Part shown: positions 21,391 to 32,457 of the stretch, one piece after another
How positions within the stretch are numbered: the stretch's first letter is position 1
Layout: every line of letters begins with the position of its first letter
Source of the DNA: Selaginella moellendorffii
Lineage: Eukaryota; Streptophyta; Lycopodiopsida; Selaginellales; Selaginellaceae
Assembly: GCF_000143415.4 (NCBI RefSeq)
Contig: NW_003314358.1
Span: 382,731 to 446,730, forward strand
Direction: 5' to 3'
Length of the DNA stretch: 64,000 nt
Position numbers and translations under genes: made by a program
The notes under the pieces: model-generated
What the model was told of the DNA's origin: nothing
Seen by the model: the letters and a program-made list of their open reading frames with translations, nothing else
Databases searched by the model: none

Positions 21391-22402
21391 TCATGATGTC
21401 TTTCCGTGGGATTACTCTCAACTTCCAGGCATCCCCATGGATGTCATCCACCACGAAATAAAGTTGGTATAGTGAGCTAAACCATTCTGTCATAGAATGT
21501 GTCGATGCCTTTCGTTAAGGGGAATTTCAACAAAACATAAGTTTGCAAAATATAATCATATGCACATTTTGTTATTAAAAATAGAAATAATTCTGACATC
21601 TATAGAACATGCAAAAAGGTTAACTATACCAAAATAGAATTTGTTTTAGCAACTGATGACATTATAAGCTTATTTAGGTATTATCTGTAGTAATAATAAT
21701 AGTAATATGTATTTTGGGCTTTTGCAGCTGGAGGTATGTGGTAACATCACAATCCACTGGATGGCCCTAAGACCACTCTATTAAATGATGAATTTGAGAG
21801 CAAGATTAACCTTATACTACATAATCTTGCTTTTTATATAAAGATAATTTAAACATTATAAAGGTAATCAGCTTTGGATGTTCCATTCTAATAAAGTAAA
21901 AAAAAATTAAAAAATTATTTTTATAAAAAAATATATTTAAAGTTATTAGAAATGCTTAAATATTATAATTTATTATCACTTCTATGATTTCTTTTCTCTA
22001 GTAAAGTCCTAGCTGTATAAATAGCAAGAGATAATCCTAGAAATCTTTCACCACAAGTAAGAGATTTAACTATAGAATCAATACAATCTAAAATTTATAT
22101 AATTAGTACTAAGACCCTATGTTGTAATTACAATTACATATATTAATAATGGATTTATAATTGTTTTAACTTCTTTAAATCATTGACATCTAGAACGTTA
22201 CCAATTACTTTGTAATGCAGTTCTTGATTAAGATATGAGAGTGGCATTACGACCATCGTTTACATCAATTCAAAAAGGTTTATTAAAATGATATTGAGAT
22301 ACTACCTTACGAAATTTTAAAGTATATTTTAGGAAGATTTAGTATTTTTTATGCGGTTGAAGAAAATGAAAATAGCAATGTCTTTTATATTAAACTCATT
22401 TG
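21391..22402. other. AT-rich, no gene seen
   Basis: AT-rich with stops throughout. The pre-insertion target of the family A element ends at 22406. Confidence 0.55.
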
Positions 22403-22406
22403 GAGA

Positions 22407-22581
22407 TGTGAGTGCATGGAATATGGAAAGGGAATACAGAAATGTGCATATCAATTAGCCTAAAAACCCTAGCTTATATACAGGAGCGAGTGGTCCGGAT
22501 TGAAACCAATCCGACGGCTACCAAAATCCCACTACGCTAATATTAGTATACGGCATCGTAGCCGTACACTTGGCCCTCACA
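22407..22581 (-). repeat. Family A 3' LTR (left)
   Basis: 175 bp, TGTGAG...CTCACA. On the minus strand it follows the polypurine tract. A TATATAAG-type box occurs on the minus strand near 22475-22485. About ten substitutions distinguish it from the LTR at 32838-33012. Confidence 0.92.
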
Positions 22582-22600
22582 TCATCCCCTCCTCTCGGAA
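22582..22600 (-). other. Polypurine tract of family A
   Basis: Immediately next to the 3' LTR; the minus strand reads GAGAGGAGGGGATGA before TGTGAG. It would prime plus-strand DNA. The same tract is kept at 57277-57291. Confidence 0.8.
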
Positions 22601-22613
22601 TAATGGAAGGCCA

Positions 22614-25600
22614 TCAGGGTTCTCTTGTAGATGGGCCAGGATCTGGAGGAAAGTCAGGAGGAGGCATCGGCGGATCTATAGACGGTATTAATTGCTCCTG
22701 ATCCCTTTGTATGAAGCGTTTTAACCGCTGCACATGCACAATCTCCGGAGGATCGGCCTGCTGAACGTCATGCCAAACCTCATAAACTTGTGGTCCAACT
22801 TGCCACAACATCCGATACGGTCCTTTCTACTGCACAAGGAGCCCCTTAGATAAACCACGTACCATAAGATGGGGAAAACGGACTAACACCAAATCATCCA
22901 CTTTGTACTCCGCAAGTGGACTATGATGGGAATTGTAGCGCCGTTGTTACGCGGCCTAAGTGTTCAGCAGACTCTGCTCGAACAAGTGGAAGAATGCTTG
23001 TCAAATATTGATCCCATGACCTAGCATCAGGAGCTCATGGCAATCGCGAAGGTAAACCCAGCTCTGTTGGTAATATTGGATCATGACCATATAGAAGTTT
23101 ATATGGTGAAGCACCAACAGAACTCTGCACCCCTGTGACATAGGCATACCGAAGAGACGGCAAATAACCATCCTAATTCGAATGCTGAAAGTTCACATAC
23201 TTCGCAATCATCCCTTTGAATGTCCGAACAAGCCGTTCCACCAGACCGTATGATTGTGGATGATAAGCACTCGTAAAAGTGTGGCATATCCCCAACCGAG
23301 ATGTCAAAACATGAAATACCTCAGCCATAAATGCAGGACCATTATCCGAAAGAATCCGCTCTAGACAAGAATGCTGGAACACCACTCGATTGAGGAGGAA
23401 GTATCCAACAACAGTTGCAGAGGGACTAGCAAGAGCACCAACTTCCACCCAACGAGTCAAGTAGTCAGAAACAATAATAACATACTCATTGCCAGCAGTC
23501 GATCGTGGAAAAGGTCCCATAAGATCAAACGCCACCAACTCAAATGGATGGGAAACTGCAATTGACTCCAACCATCCTTCTGTAGCACAAGGGGGAATAT
23601 TACGAGCTTGGCACCAAATGCAGCTACGCACGTACCGGATAATATCACGTCGCATCTCTGGCCAATAGAAAGACCTGCACAGCTTCTCGATGACACGACG
23701 GTGTCCCATATGCCCACCTAGAACAGAAGAATCATGGTAGGCATGGAGAAACCGCGGAATAAACACCGAAGGCACTACCAGCCGTAAATGATCATCAGGA
23801 ACCGTCCCCACAAAATAAAGAAGGCCATCTTCAAGGCGATATTGAAAATGTAAATGTCGGAAAGGCAAGTCATCAGCAAGTGATGCAGGATCCTCAAACG
23901 CATCTCGAAGCCTTTGAATCCACGGCTCAATTTTTTGAGCCTCGCGAACCTCATCAAGAGAAGGTAGATCTTGCTCTGCGCCCTGTGGACACTGAACGTC
24001 AAGGACAGCAACTGCCGACGGCACAGAATCGTCATCTAGAAAATCCACAGATGCTGGAACAATAGGTTCGTCAGAAACATGAGAAGTGAATGGAGAAGGA
24101 AGAGGAGCTCGAGAAAGGGCATCAGCATCAGCCATAGAACTCCCTGGGCGATGAACAACATCAAAATCATATATCTGAAGCTTCAAAGCCCATCGAGCCG
24201 TACGACCAACCAGGTTCTTCCGCTTCAATAATGAAGTAACAGCAGCATGGTCACCTTCAAGTAACGTCCGAGAACCATGTAGATATGCATGAAGTTTCTC
24301 GAAACCCCAGACTGCTGCTAAACACTCCTTCTCCGTCATAGAGTAGTTCATTTCCCTTGGTTGTAATATACGGCTTATGTATGTAATGGGATGGCATTGA
24401 CCAGGCACACTCGAGCTTTCTTGCATCAACACACCTCCAAGACCAATGTTAGAAGCATCCACGCGCAAAATAAAAGGTCGAGTGTAGTCAGGATATGCCA
24501 AAACCAGAGGAGTCGTCAATAGCTTTTTGAGATTCACGAACGCCCGCTCACAATCCGGAGACCAGATGAAAGATGACGTTGATGACTTCAGCAACGCTCG
24601 CAATTGTGTAGTGCGATCGGAAAGATGATCCACAAAACGACTGAGATACTGCACCTTACCCAAAAAACGCTGCACATCATTCACACACTTCGGAGTAGGG
24701 AACTTGAGAACAGCCACAAGTTTGTCAGGATCAACTTGCAAACCCTCACGAGAAATACGGTACCCAAGATAAGTTGTGTCCTTGGACCCAAACACGCACT
24801 TTGACCGCTTCAGCTTTAAACCAATGTCGCGTAGCCGATCCAACACTTTACAAACATCACGAACGTTCTCCTCCCACGTCCCCTCCGAGTGGATCAAGAC
24901 ATCATCAATGAAGTCAGCCGTCACCTCCGGCATATCGCAAAGAACCTCGTCCATCATCCGCTGAAAAGTTGCTGGAGCATTGTTCAAACCAAACAGCATC
25001 ACCAAGAACTCATACAAACCAAATGGTGTATGAAAAGCAGTCTTAGGAATATCTTCTTTGGCCATCAGTACTTGCTAATACCCAGAAGCAAGATCTAGCT
25101 TGGTGAACCAACGACTTCGCGCCAGACGATCCAAGAGATCAGCAGTGTGAGGAAGAGGGTACACGTCCGGGATCGTCACTTCATTTAACGGAAGATAGTC
25201 GATGCAGAAACGAATACTCCCATCAGGCTTCGTCACAAGATGAGGTTCACATGCCCAAGGACTCCGCGACTTCCGAATAACACCCTTCTCCAACATCTCC
25301 TTGACGTTTGCACGTAAAATCTTGATCTCCTTGGGTGACCGACGACGAACAGGAACCTTGATTGGACGAGCATCCCCGGTTGGAAAGGGATGACGTGTGG
25401 CAATCTTGGCCCCAGATGATAGGTCAAATTCAAAGAGATCAGAATACTCCTTCATGAGCTGGTCAACAGCTGCAACACAAAGATCATCAGAGGGATTGGA
25501 AAAGGGAAGAGCAGAACAAGATGGAAACACAAGAGGAAATAGTGGGGGAACAAAAGTAATGGAAGCAGAGGTAAAAGTAAAGGGACGAAGAGGTACGGAA

Positions 25601-26202
25601 GTGAAAGGAATGGATGAAACATAAGGAAGTATGAGACAAGGGGGAGAAGCCTCAAAGTCACACTTGGCATGATTGCACTGCAACCCAACCATACCAAGAA
25701 TGAGGTCAAAAGCTTGATTCGGCACCACCCGCAATGATTGCAACTCAAGCTCGAGATCGCCCACACGCACAACCAGGTCTGCCTCATCTCGTGCACATGC
25801 ATGTGTACGGCCGTTGCCATAAAGAATGAAAACTGGATCCACTGCACAACGCAAGTGTAGACGACAACGTGTGGCAACAGGTCAAGCAATATAAGATAAA
25901 CTCGAACCTGTATCAACCAACACGGAGAGAAGAATAGGAGACCTCTTGTTATAAAAACGAGCTTGGAAAGTAAACACTGGATGAACCGGTGCCGAGTGAA
26001 CCCCTTGATGATACTCCCGAAAGAAAAATGAAGGGGTCACTAACTTATTCGCGCAAGGTCCCTCCATTACTTGCGCAACTCCTCGTTTCCCGAATGCACC
26101 TCGGTATCCAAACCTTCCCCCACAGCAGCACCAACGGGATGTTGCTGACGCCAAGGTCTCCACCCAGAAAATGGAGGTCGCCAATCCGGAAAGCGCCGAC
26201 AA
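22614..26202 (-). pseudogene. Family A Gypsy pol (protease-RT-RNase H-integrase), broken
   Basis: One frame runs from about 26202 on the minus strand and overlaps the end of gag. Protease: LLSVLVDTGSSLSYIA. RT: SRSPWACEPHLVTKPDGSIRFCIDY, WFTKLDLASGY, FGLNNAPATFQRMMDEVL and FIDDVLIH (FxDD form of the active site). RNase H: PFILRVDASNIGLGGVL and the SMADADALSR end. Integrase: zinc-binding HMGHRR...CIWCQ, DLMGPF...DNGPAF, and AYHPQSYGLVERLVRTF. In-frame stops lie at about 25879-25881, 25072-25074 and 23170-23172. Near 22945 about 11 nt are missing relative to the second copy, which shifts the frame. The end (VGPQVYEVWHDVQQADPPEIVHVQRLKRF) lacks a chromodomain. Confidence 0.88.
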
Positions 26203-26857
26203 CGCCGATAAGTATGACCAACTTCATCACACACCCAGCAACGAACATCATGGCCACGACCACGTCCTCGCCCTTGTCCTTGGACTCGAGTAGTAGCAGC
26301 ATCAACCTCCATGGGAACAGGACCATCACTCATAGGAAGTGGAGCTGAAGGACGTGTAGCGAGAAGTGGAAGAGGCGACGTCTCATAACGTTGTGCCAAG
26401 CGAAGAGCATCGTCAAGAGTGGCAGGAGCAAGTGCATGCACAAGTCCGACAAGATCTTGACGAAGTGCTGGCCACAACATTCCTAGCTTGATCCGCTTTG
26501 ACATATTTGGCTCCGCACAAAGCAAAAGACTTCGGAAACGAACACCAAATTGCATCACCGACTCAGATGGCCCTTGGCGAAGACGATGCAATTGTTGGAA
26601 GGCATCATCACAATCGTCGGCGTGTCCGAAGGCGCGTTTGAAGACGTCCGGAAGAACACTCCAATCGCCACGAGTGACTGCGCTCAATCCATTGTACCAC
26701 TGCAGTGCCGTCCCTTGGAGACATGTGGGGAACTCATGCAAACGTTGAGCATCATCCCAAGAATGATATGTGGCAATCACCGTGAAGTGATCAAACCAAT
26801 GGTACACATCATCCCCAGGATTCCCACGAAAGAACTCCGGCCGAACGCGAGGATTGA
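26067..26857 (-). pseudogene. Family A gag, 3' part (after the nested insertion)
   Basis: Continues from NPRVRPEFFRGNPGDDVYHWFDHF through the capsid-like region to a CCHC knuckle, CWVCDEVGHTYRRC (C-x2-C-x4-H-x4-C), after a Gly/Arg-rich RGQGRGRGRGH stretch, and stops at 26067. Its N-terminal part is at 32458-32604, separated by the 5.6-kb chromovirus. Pol overlaps the last 130 nt in another frame. Confidence 0.85.
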
Positions 26858-27244
26858 TGTCAGGAATCCCCCAATTCTTGCCACATTCCTGACTCTCGCC
26901 GGATTCCTGACCTGCAAACCACATTCCTGACTCTCGAGACACTTCCCTATTCCTGACTCTCGAGACACTTCCCGATTCCTGAGTCTCGAGACACTTCCCG
27001 ATTCCTGAGTCTCGAGCCACATTCCTGATGATGATGTGGCGCCTCCTCGACCTCAGCTGTATTTAGGCCGTCCTCGATCCAAGAGTGGTGGAGCTTCATC
27101 AACCTATAGTATATATAGGTTAGCCTTGTTCCATTTCTCCACAATCTGAATCAACACCAGTCTAAGGCCTCTTCTTTGTTTTCACTAGCTTTTTCTCTTT
27201 GTCTTTAGCATTTTCCAGTCTTGATCTTGTTGGGGGTCTTGACA
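26858..27244 (+). repeat. Family B 5' LTR
   Basis: 387 bp. U3 carries a 26-bp minisatellite (26917-27020) built on ATTCCTGACTCTCGAGACAC, with three full units and one partial. A TATATATA box at 27110-27117 places transcription start near 27140, giving a U3 of about 282 bp and an R-U5 of about 105 bp. Confidence 0.93.
27110..27117 (+). promoter_or_regulatory. TATA box of the family B LTR
   Basis: TATATATA, 30 nt upstream of CACAATCTGAATCAA at 27140-27154. That is the spacing expected between a plant TATA box and the start of transcription. Confidence 0.6.
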
Positions 27245-27246
27245 GT

Positions 27247-27261
27247 TTGATTCAGATTGTG
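27247..27261 (+). other. Self-complementary primer-binding site of family B
   Basis: TTGATTCAGATTGTG lies 2 nt after the 5' LTR. It is the perfect 15-nt reverse complement of 27140-27154 inside the LTR, the predicted first bases of the RNA. In Tf1/sushi elements the RNA 5' end folds back on exactly such a site and primes minus-strand DNA instead of a tRNA. There is no TGG-initiated tRNA-type site here. The pair is kept in the copy at 55064 (55320-55334 and 55426-55440). Confidence 0.75.
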
Positions 27262-27341
27262 TTTTTTGCTTTTCTTTTAGCTCGTTTTGATTATTTGATT
27301 GCCTTTGTCTTTTTCCCCCTTTCTTTTCTTTCTTCTTGCCA

Positions 27342-28313
27342 ATGGAGTCTCCAAGCCATCCTGATTTCTTTGCCGAAGTCCTTGCAAAAATCCAGTCTGA
27401 GAATACCGAGCTGAAGGCGACCCTTCTTCGCATGCAGCAGGAGCTTGCTTCACTTTCGGCTCAAGGATCCAGCAAAGTTCCTGAACCGAAGGTGAGTTTC
27501 CCGGCGAAATTTTCAGGCAAGCGTTCGGAGCTTCGTGGATTTTTGAACCAAATGGAGCTGATCTTTGCACTTCAACATCGGCGGTACCCCACTCCCGAGT
27601 CTCAAATCGGCGCGATTGGGATGTTGCTCGAGGGTGCAGCTTTGTCATGGTTTTCTCCTCTTCTGGAGAAGAGCATGAAAGGGGTCGTGGTTCCGGAGCT
27701 GATGGATCTTCAATTGTTCAAAGAGAAGCTCGAAGCATGTTTTGGCGAGACGGATCAGGTTCGGGCTGCTACCACAAAGATGAGACGTCTCTCTCAGGGG
27801 TCTCGTCCTGCCTCGATCTACGCTGCAGAGTTCCAACTCCTTGCCTTGGACACTCAGTGGGATGAGCAGGCCCTAATTGACCAATTTCGTTTCGGCCTCA
27901 ACAACGGTGTCAAGGATTTGTTGCTCACCATGGAGGATCCCAAGGACCTGTCGGACGCCATCAACAAAGCTGTTCGATGTGACAATCGTCTCTTTGAACG
28001 TCGTCAGGAAAGTCGCCGCACCGCTGTTTTTCCGTCTCAGACTCAGGAATCCCAGCTTGAGTCTTCGGGGCATAGTCCTGAACCTACTACTCCGGTCCCG
28101 ATGGATATTTCTGGTACTCCCCGACTCATTAGAGGGAAATTGAGTCCTGCTGAGAGGCAACGTCGAATATCTCATAATCTTTGCCTCTACTGTGCTGATC
28201 CTAATCACAAAGCAGCTGTGTGTCCCAGGAAGCCTCCCCGATTGCTTGAGTTCACTCTGCCTCAAAGTCCACCTCTGTTGCAGTCGGGAAACGACCCTGT
28301 CCAAACAGAGTAG
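27342..28313 (+). CDS. gag: Family B Gag polyprotein
   Basis: Intact 323-aa frame from ATG 27342. It starts MESPSHPDFFAEVLAKIQSENTELK with a heptad-like helix. A retrotransposon capsid domain (FSGKRSELRGFLNQMELIFALQ, AALSWFSPLLEK, LQLFKEKLEACFGE, FQLLALDTQWDEQALIDQFRFGL) follows, and the zinc knuckle CLYCADPNHKAAVC (C-x2-C-x4-H-x4-C) is near the end. It packages element RNA in cytoplasmic particles. The pol frame is -1 relative to gag and is open across the gag stop, so frameshifting is a plausible way to make Gag-Pol. The homologue at 55521-56492 is about equally intact. Confidence 0.93.
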   Translation: MESPSHPDFFAEVLAKIQSENTELKATLLRMQQELASLSAQGSSKVPEPKVSFPAKFSGKRSELRGFLNQMELIFALQHRRYPTPESQIGAIGMLLEGAALSWFSPLLEKSMKGVVVPELMDLQLFKEKLEACFGETDQVRAATTKMRRLSQGSRPASIYAAEFQLLALDTQWDEQALIDQFRFGLNNGVKDLLLTMEDPKDLSDAINKAVRCDNRLFERRQESRRTAVFPSQTQESQLESSGHSPEPTTPVPMDISGTPRLIRGKLSPAERQRRISHNLCLYCADPNHKAAVCPRKPPRLLEFTLPQSPPLLQSGNDPVQTE

Positions 28314-28324
28314 GAGCTGTCTGT

Positions 28325-31300
28325 TTGGACTCCCCAAATAAAAATCACTTTTCTTCCTTATCAAGCTCCTCACCACCTTTCATCAAAGCCACCACCAATT
28401 CCCACAATTTCCGCGTCCCATGTCTCCTTTCTTTCACCGGACAATCAGGACTCAAGGCTTTGGCGCTACTGGACTCGGGTGCAACTTCTTGCTTCATGGA
28501 CACGGACTTTGTTGCCCGACATCACGTTCCTCTTTCTCCTACCATACGGGATCTGAGGGTTGAAGGCATCGGCGGGCATTTTGTGTCTCCATCTTCTGGA
28601 CTTAGGGAAACGTTGCCCGTTCGAGTACACATTGGGTCCACCATCACTGATATCGCCTTCAACATCATCAACAGCAAGTCCTCCTCTGTGGTGCTCGGTC
28701 TTCCTTGGTTCCAACTACATCAGCCTCAGATTTGTTGGAAGGACTTACAGCTCATCTCTCCCACATCACCATCTCCCACGGCTTCCCCTGGTGTTCATCG
28801 AGTCCGAATCAGAAAAAGTTCCCTAAACTCAAGTCGGGGTTCTATTCCTGACTCTACAAAGTTTTCATCCTCTTCTTTTTCCTCTCTTCCATCTTACACT
28901 GGACAGTATCCTCGTCTCATCATTCCATTTAGTCATATGCCTCCTCCTATCTCCACAATCACTATGAAAGAACTCCTTTATGAAGAACCTCTTTTTCTTT
29001 TTGCTTTGCATGTTTCTCCTGTCAGTCTTCCTGAGAAGTATCATGATTTTGGGGATGTGTTTGACAAGAAAAAAGCTAGTGTACTGCCTGTTCATCGGCC
29101 TTATGATTGTCCTATTGATTTACAGGAAGGAGCGTCACCTCCGTGGGGGCCTATCTACGGGTTATCCCCGTCTGAGCTTAAGGCCCTCAAAAAGTACGTG
29201 GATGAGAACCTTGCCTCGGGCTACATTCAGCATTCGCAGTCCCCGGCTGGAGTGCCTGTCTTCTTTGTCAAGAAGAAGGATGGGAGCTTGCGGCTAGTCA
29301 TCGACTACCGAGGTTTGAACAAGGTGACTGTTCGGAACCGTTATCCGCTGCCCCTGATCTCGGACCTGTTGGAACGCCTCGGCGGTGCCCGCTTCTTCAC
29401 CAAGATCGACCTCCGTGGAGCATACAACCTGATCCGGATCCGGCCTGGTGATGAATGGAAGACTGCGTTCCGAACCCGCTATGGCCACTTCGAGTACACT
29501 GTCATGCCATTTGGCTTGACAAATGCTCCAGCGGTTTTCCAACACATGGCAAACGATGTTTTTTGGGAGTTTCTTGATCAGATGGTGATCATCTACCTCG
29601 ATGACATCCTCATCTACTCAAAAACTCAGGAGGAGCATGACGAACATGTTCGCAAGGTGCTAGCAAAGCTGCGAGAACACGGCCTATACGCGAAGTTTGA
29701 GAAATGTTCCTTTGATCAGCAGTCTGTGGAGTTCCTTGGGTACATTGTCACTCCTGAGGGTATCACGATGGATCCTGCTAAAGTCAAGACTATTCTCGAA
29801 TGGGAGCCTCCACAATCAATGTCGGACGTTCAGGTTTTCCTTGGCTTCGCCAACTTCTACCGCAAATTCATTGATCACTACTCTGACATTGTCCTTCCTC
29901 TCACACATCTCACTCGCAAGGATGTTCCCTTCTCTTGGTCTGCTGCTGCCCAACAGGCCTTCGACACACTCAAGGCGGCCTTCAGTTCTGCTCCTGTCTT
30001 GATCCATGCTGATTCCTCACAACCTTTCTTCATCGAGGCTGACGCCTCCGACTTTGCCATTGGTGCTGTGCTGTCTCAACTCGGAGCGGATCACGAACTT
30101 CATCCGGTCGCTTTCCATTCTCGGAAATTCCAGCCTGCGGAGATCAATTACGAAATCCACGACAAGGAGCTCCTTGCCATCGTGGATTCCTTTGGAGAGT
30201 GGCGCCGTTTCTTGGAGGGGGCGAGCCATCAAACAACAGTCTGGACGGATCACAAAAATCTCGAGTACTTTGCCACTTCCCGAGTTTTAAGCTGTCGTCA
30301 AACAAGGTGGGCACAATTCCTGAGTCAGTTTGACTTTGTTATCAAGTACAGACCTGGAAAGTTTCAAGGCCTTCCTGATGCTCTTTCAAGGCGCTCCTAT
30401 CTCAGTCTCAGGCCTGGTAATCCTGCCTTCGATCAACAGGATCAAGTTATCCTCGGTCCTGATCGGCTTCAAGTTATGGCAATTTCCCTAGCCCCTCAGG
30501 ACTCCTCCTTGATGGATGCAATCAGAAACGATCTTCAATCCGATGATCTCGCTAGCGACATTTTCCCCCATCTTCAGGCTGGACACCCAGTGACTCCCGA
30601 CTGCCGGCGATTTGACGAGTTCGAGTTCTTAGATGGCTTATTGTACCGTGGGGAGCAGCTTTATGTTTCTGAAGGTGATGCTCGAAGGTTGGTCCTGATG
30701 GCGTGCCACGATAACCCGACTGCTGGTCACTTCGGCATTGCGAAAACCTATGAGCTAGTTGCACGGGACTTTTGGTGGCCTCACATGGACGACTACATCA
30801 AAGCTTTTGTTACCTCCTGTGACACTTGTGCCCGGAATAAAGTACCTCGCCACCTTCCTTCAGGTTTGCTTCGTTCCCATCCGGTCCCTTCAGATCCTTG
30901 GGAATCCATCTCCATGGATTTCTTGAGTGATCTTCCGAGTTCTTGAGGCTTCAACAGCATTTTAGTCATGGTGGATCGCTTCACAAAGATGGCGCACTTC
31001 TTGCCATGTACCAAGGAGTTTTCGGGCAAGGACATGGCAAAACTGGTATTCAAGGAAATTTTCCGACTTCATGGGATTCCTACAGATGTGGTTTCGGATC
31101 GAGGGCCTCAGTTCATCTCTCATTTCTGGCAACGGTTTTTGCAGCTGCTTGGAGTGAAGGCCAACCTCTCTTCGGCATATCATCCTCAAACTGATGGGCA
31201 GTCTGAGCGAACGATTCAGACGTTGGAATAATTCTTGAGGTGCTTCATCAACTATCATCAGGATAACTGGTTCGATATCCTTCCCCTTGTTGAGTTCTCC

Positions 31301-32059
31301 TATAACAACTCTATTCACTCCTCTCTTCGAGTTTCCCCCTTCTTTGCAAACTCTGGCCGAAATCCCCGATTCAATCTCTCACTTCCTTCTCCATCTGAAT
31401 CCTCTCGTTCAAATCCCCGCTCTGAGGCATTTATCTCCAACCTCCAAGAAATCCACAACTCCATCTCCTTCCACCTCCATCGTGCTCAAGAATCTCATAA
31501 AACATTTGCCAATGTCCATCGTCAGGATTGTCCCCCTTACAATATCGGGGATAAAGTCTGACTCCTCAGGCGACATATCTCCACCACCAGGCCCTGTCCA
31601 AAACTCGATTTCAAACGCCTTGGTCCTTTCCCTATCACTGCCATCATTAATCCTGTCACTTATCGCCTTGCACTTCCCTCCTCATATCAAATTCACCCCG
31701 TTTTTCACTCCTCTCTCCTTGAGCCTTATATTCCCAGTCCTATTCCAAATCGGGTCATTCCTCTGCCTCCACCAGTGCAGCTCGAGGATGGGTCTGAGTA
31801 CGAGGTTCAGGACATCCTTGATTCCAAGATTTCACGGTCTAAACTCTACTATCTGGTGGACTGGAAGGGTTATGGACCGGAGGAACGCACTTGGGAACCT
31901 GCGGACAACCTGATTCATTCTCCTGACCTTGTTCAGGACTTCCACCGCTGCTATCCTTCTCGTCCCAGTCCTCATTTTTTTTCTCCATCTCCCATCCCTC
32001 GCCGCTCATCTCATCCTCCTCTTCGTTCTCGTTCACATCCTCGTTCCACTCGTTCTTGA
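28325..32059 (+). pseudogene. pol: Family B Pol with C-terminal chromodomain; three in-frame stops
   Basis: A single frame of about 1,240 codons. Protease: ALLDSGATSCFMD. RT: GVPVFFVKKKDGSLRLVIDYRGLN, FFTKIDLRGAYN, MPFGLTNAPAVFQ, YLDDILIYS. RNase H: FFIEADASDFAIGAVLSQ, INYEIHDKELLAIV and GLPDALSRR. Integrase: H-H-C-C finger (HFGIAKTYELVARDFWWPHM...CDTCARNK), [20 protein letters not shown] and [17 protein letters not shown]. Chromodomain: VQDILDSKISRSKLYYLVDWKGYGPEERTWEPADNL, expected to bind histone H3 methyl-lysine and steer integration. Stops interrupt the frame at 30944-30946, 31229-31231 and 31559-31561, all in integrase, while the frame itself never shifts. Protease, RT and RNase H remain open. 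Confidence 0.93.
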
Positions 32060-32070
32060 GGAGGGGGTGC
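32057..32070 (+). other. Polypurine tract of family B
   Basis: GAGGAGGGGGTGC directly before the 3' LTR (TGTCAGG). It would be the plus-strand primer, and it overlaps the pol stop codon. Confidence 0.8.
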
Positions 32071-32457
32071 TGTCAGGAATCCCCCAATTCTTGCCACATT
32101 CCTGACTCTCGCCGGATTCCTGACCTGCAGACCACATTCCTGACTCTCGAGACACTTCCCTATTCCTGACTCTCGAGACACTTCCCGATTCCTGAGTCTC
32201 GAGACACTTCCCGATTCCTGAGTCTCGAGCCACATTCCTGATGATGATGTGGCGCCTCCTCGACCTCAGCTGTATTTAAGCCGTCCTCGATCCAAGAGTG
32301 GTGGAGCTTCATCAACCTATAGTATATATAGGTTAGCCTTGTTCCATTTCTCCACAATCTGAATCAACACCAGTCTAAGGCCTCTTCTTTGTTTTCACTA
32401 GCTTTTTCTCTTTGTCTTTAGCATTTTCCAGTCTTGATCTTGTTGGGGGTCTTGACA
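32071..32457 (+). repeat. Family B 3' LTR
   Basis: 387 bp with two differences from the 5' LTR. The self-primer sequence is at 32353-32367. Followed by the target duplicate ATTGG. Confidence 0.93.

Larger units (their letters stand above)
26858..32457 (+). mobile_element. Family B chromovirus (Ty3/Gypsy), nested, nearly intact, self-primed layout
   Basis: LTRs 26858-27244 and 32071-32457 are both 387 bp, begin TGTCAGG, end TTGACA, and differ at only two positions that I can find (CAAACC/CAGACC and TTAGGCC/TTAAGCC). The flanks ATTGA (26853-26857) and ATTGG (32458-32462) are a 5-bp target duplication with one mutation. The uninterrupted site GAGGATTGGCACC survives in the second family A copy at about 60822-60834. 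Internal order is gag, protease, RT, RNase H, integrase, chromodomain. No tRNA primer site is visible; the sequence after the LTR is complementary to the element's own predicted RNA 5' end. The insertion is young, but pol has three in-frame stops. Confidence 0.95.

Noticed and set aside
26917-27020. Regularly spaced ~26-bp repeats resembling a CRISPR array
   Set aside because: The units are contiguous with no unique spacers, sit inside an LTR and are copied in the other LTRs; it is a minisatellite in a plant genome.
27199-27433. Small frames across the family B LTR/leader
   Set aside because: LTR and leader sequence; repeated identically at 55378-55612 because the element is repeated, not because of coding selection.
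26858-32457. Family B as an endogenous retrovirus with an envelope gene
   Set aside because: After integrase only a chromodomain follows before the polypurine tract; there is no room or sequence for an envelope protein.
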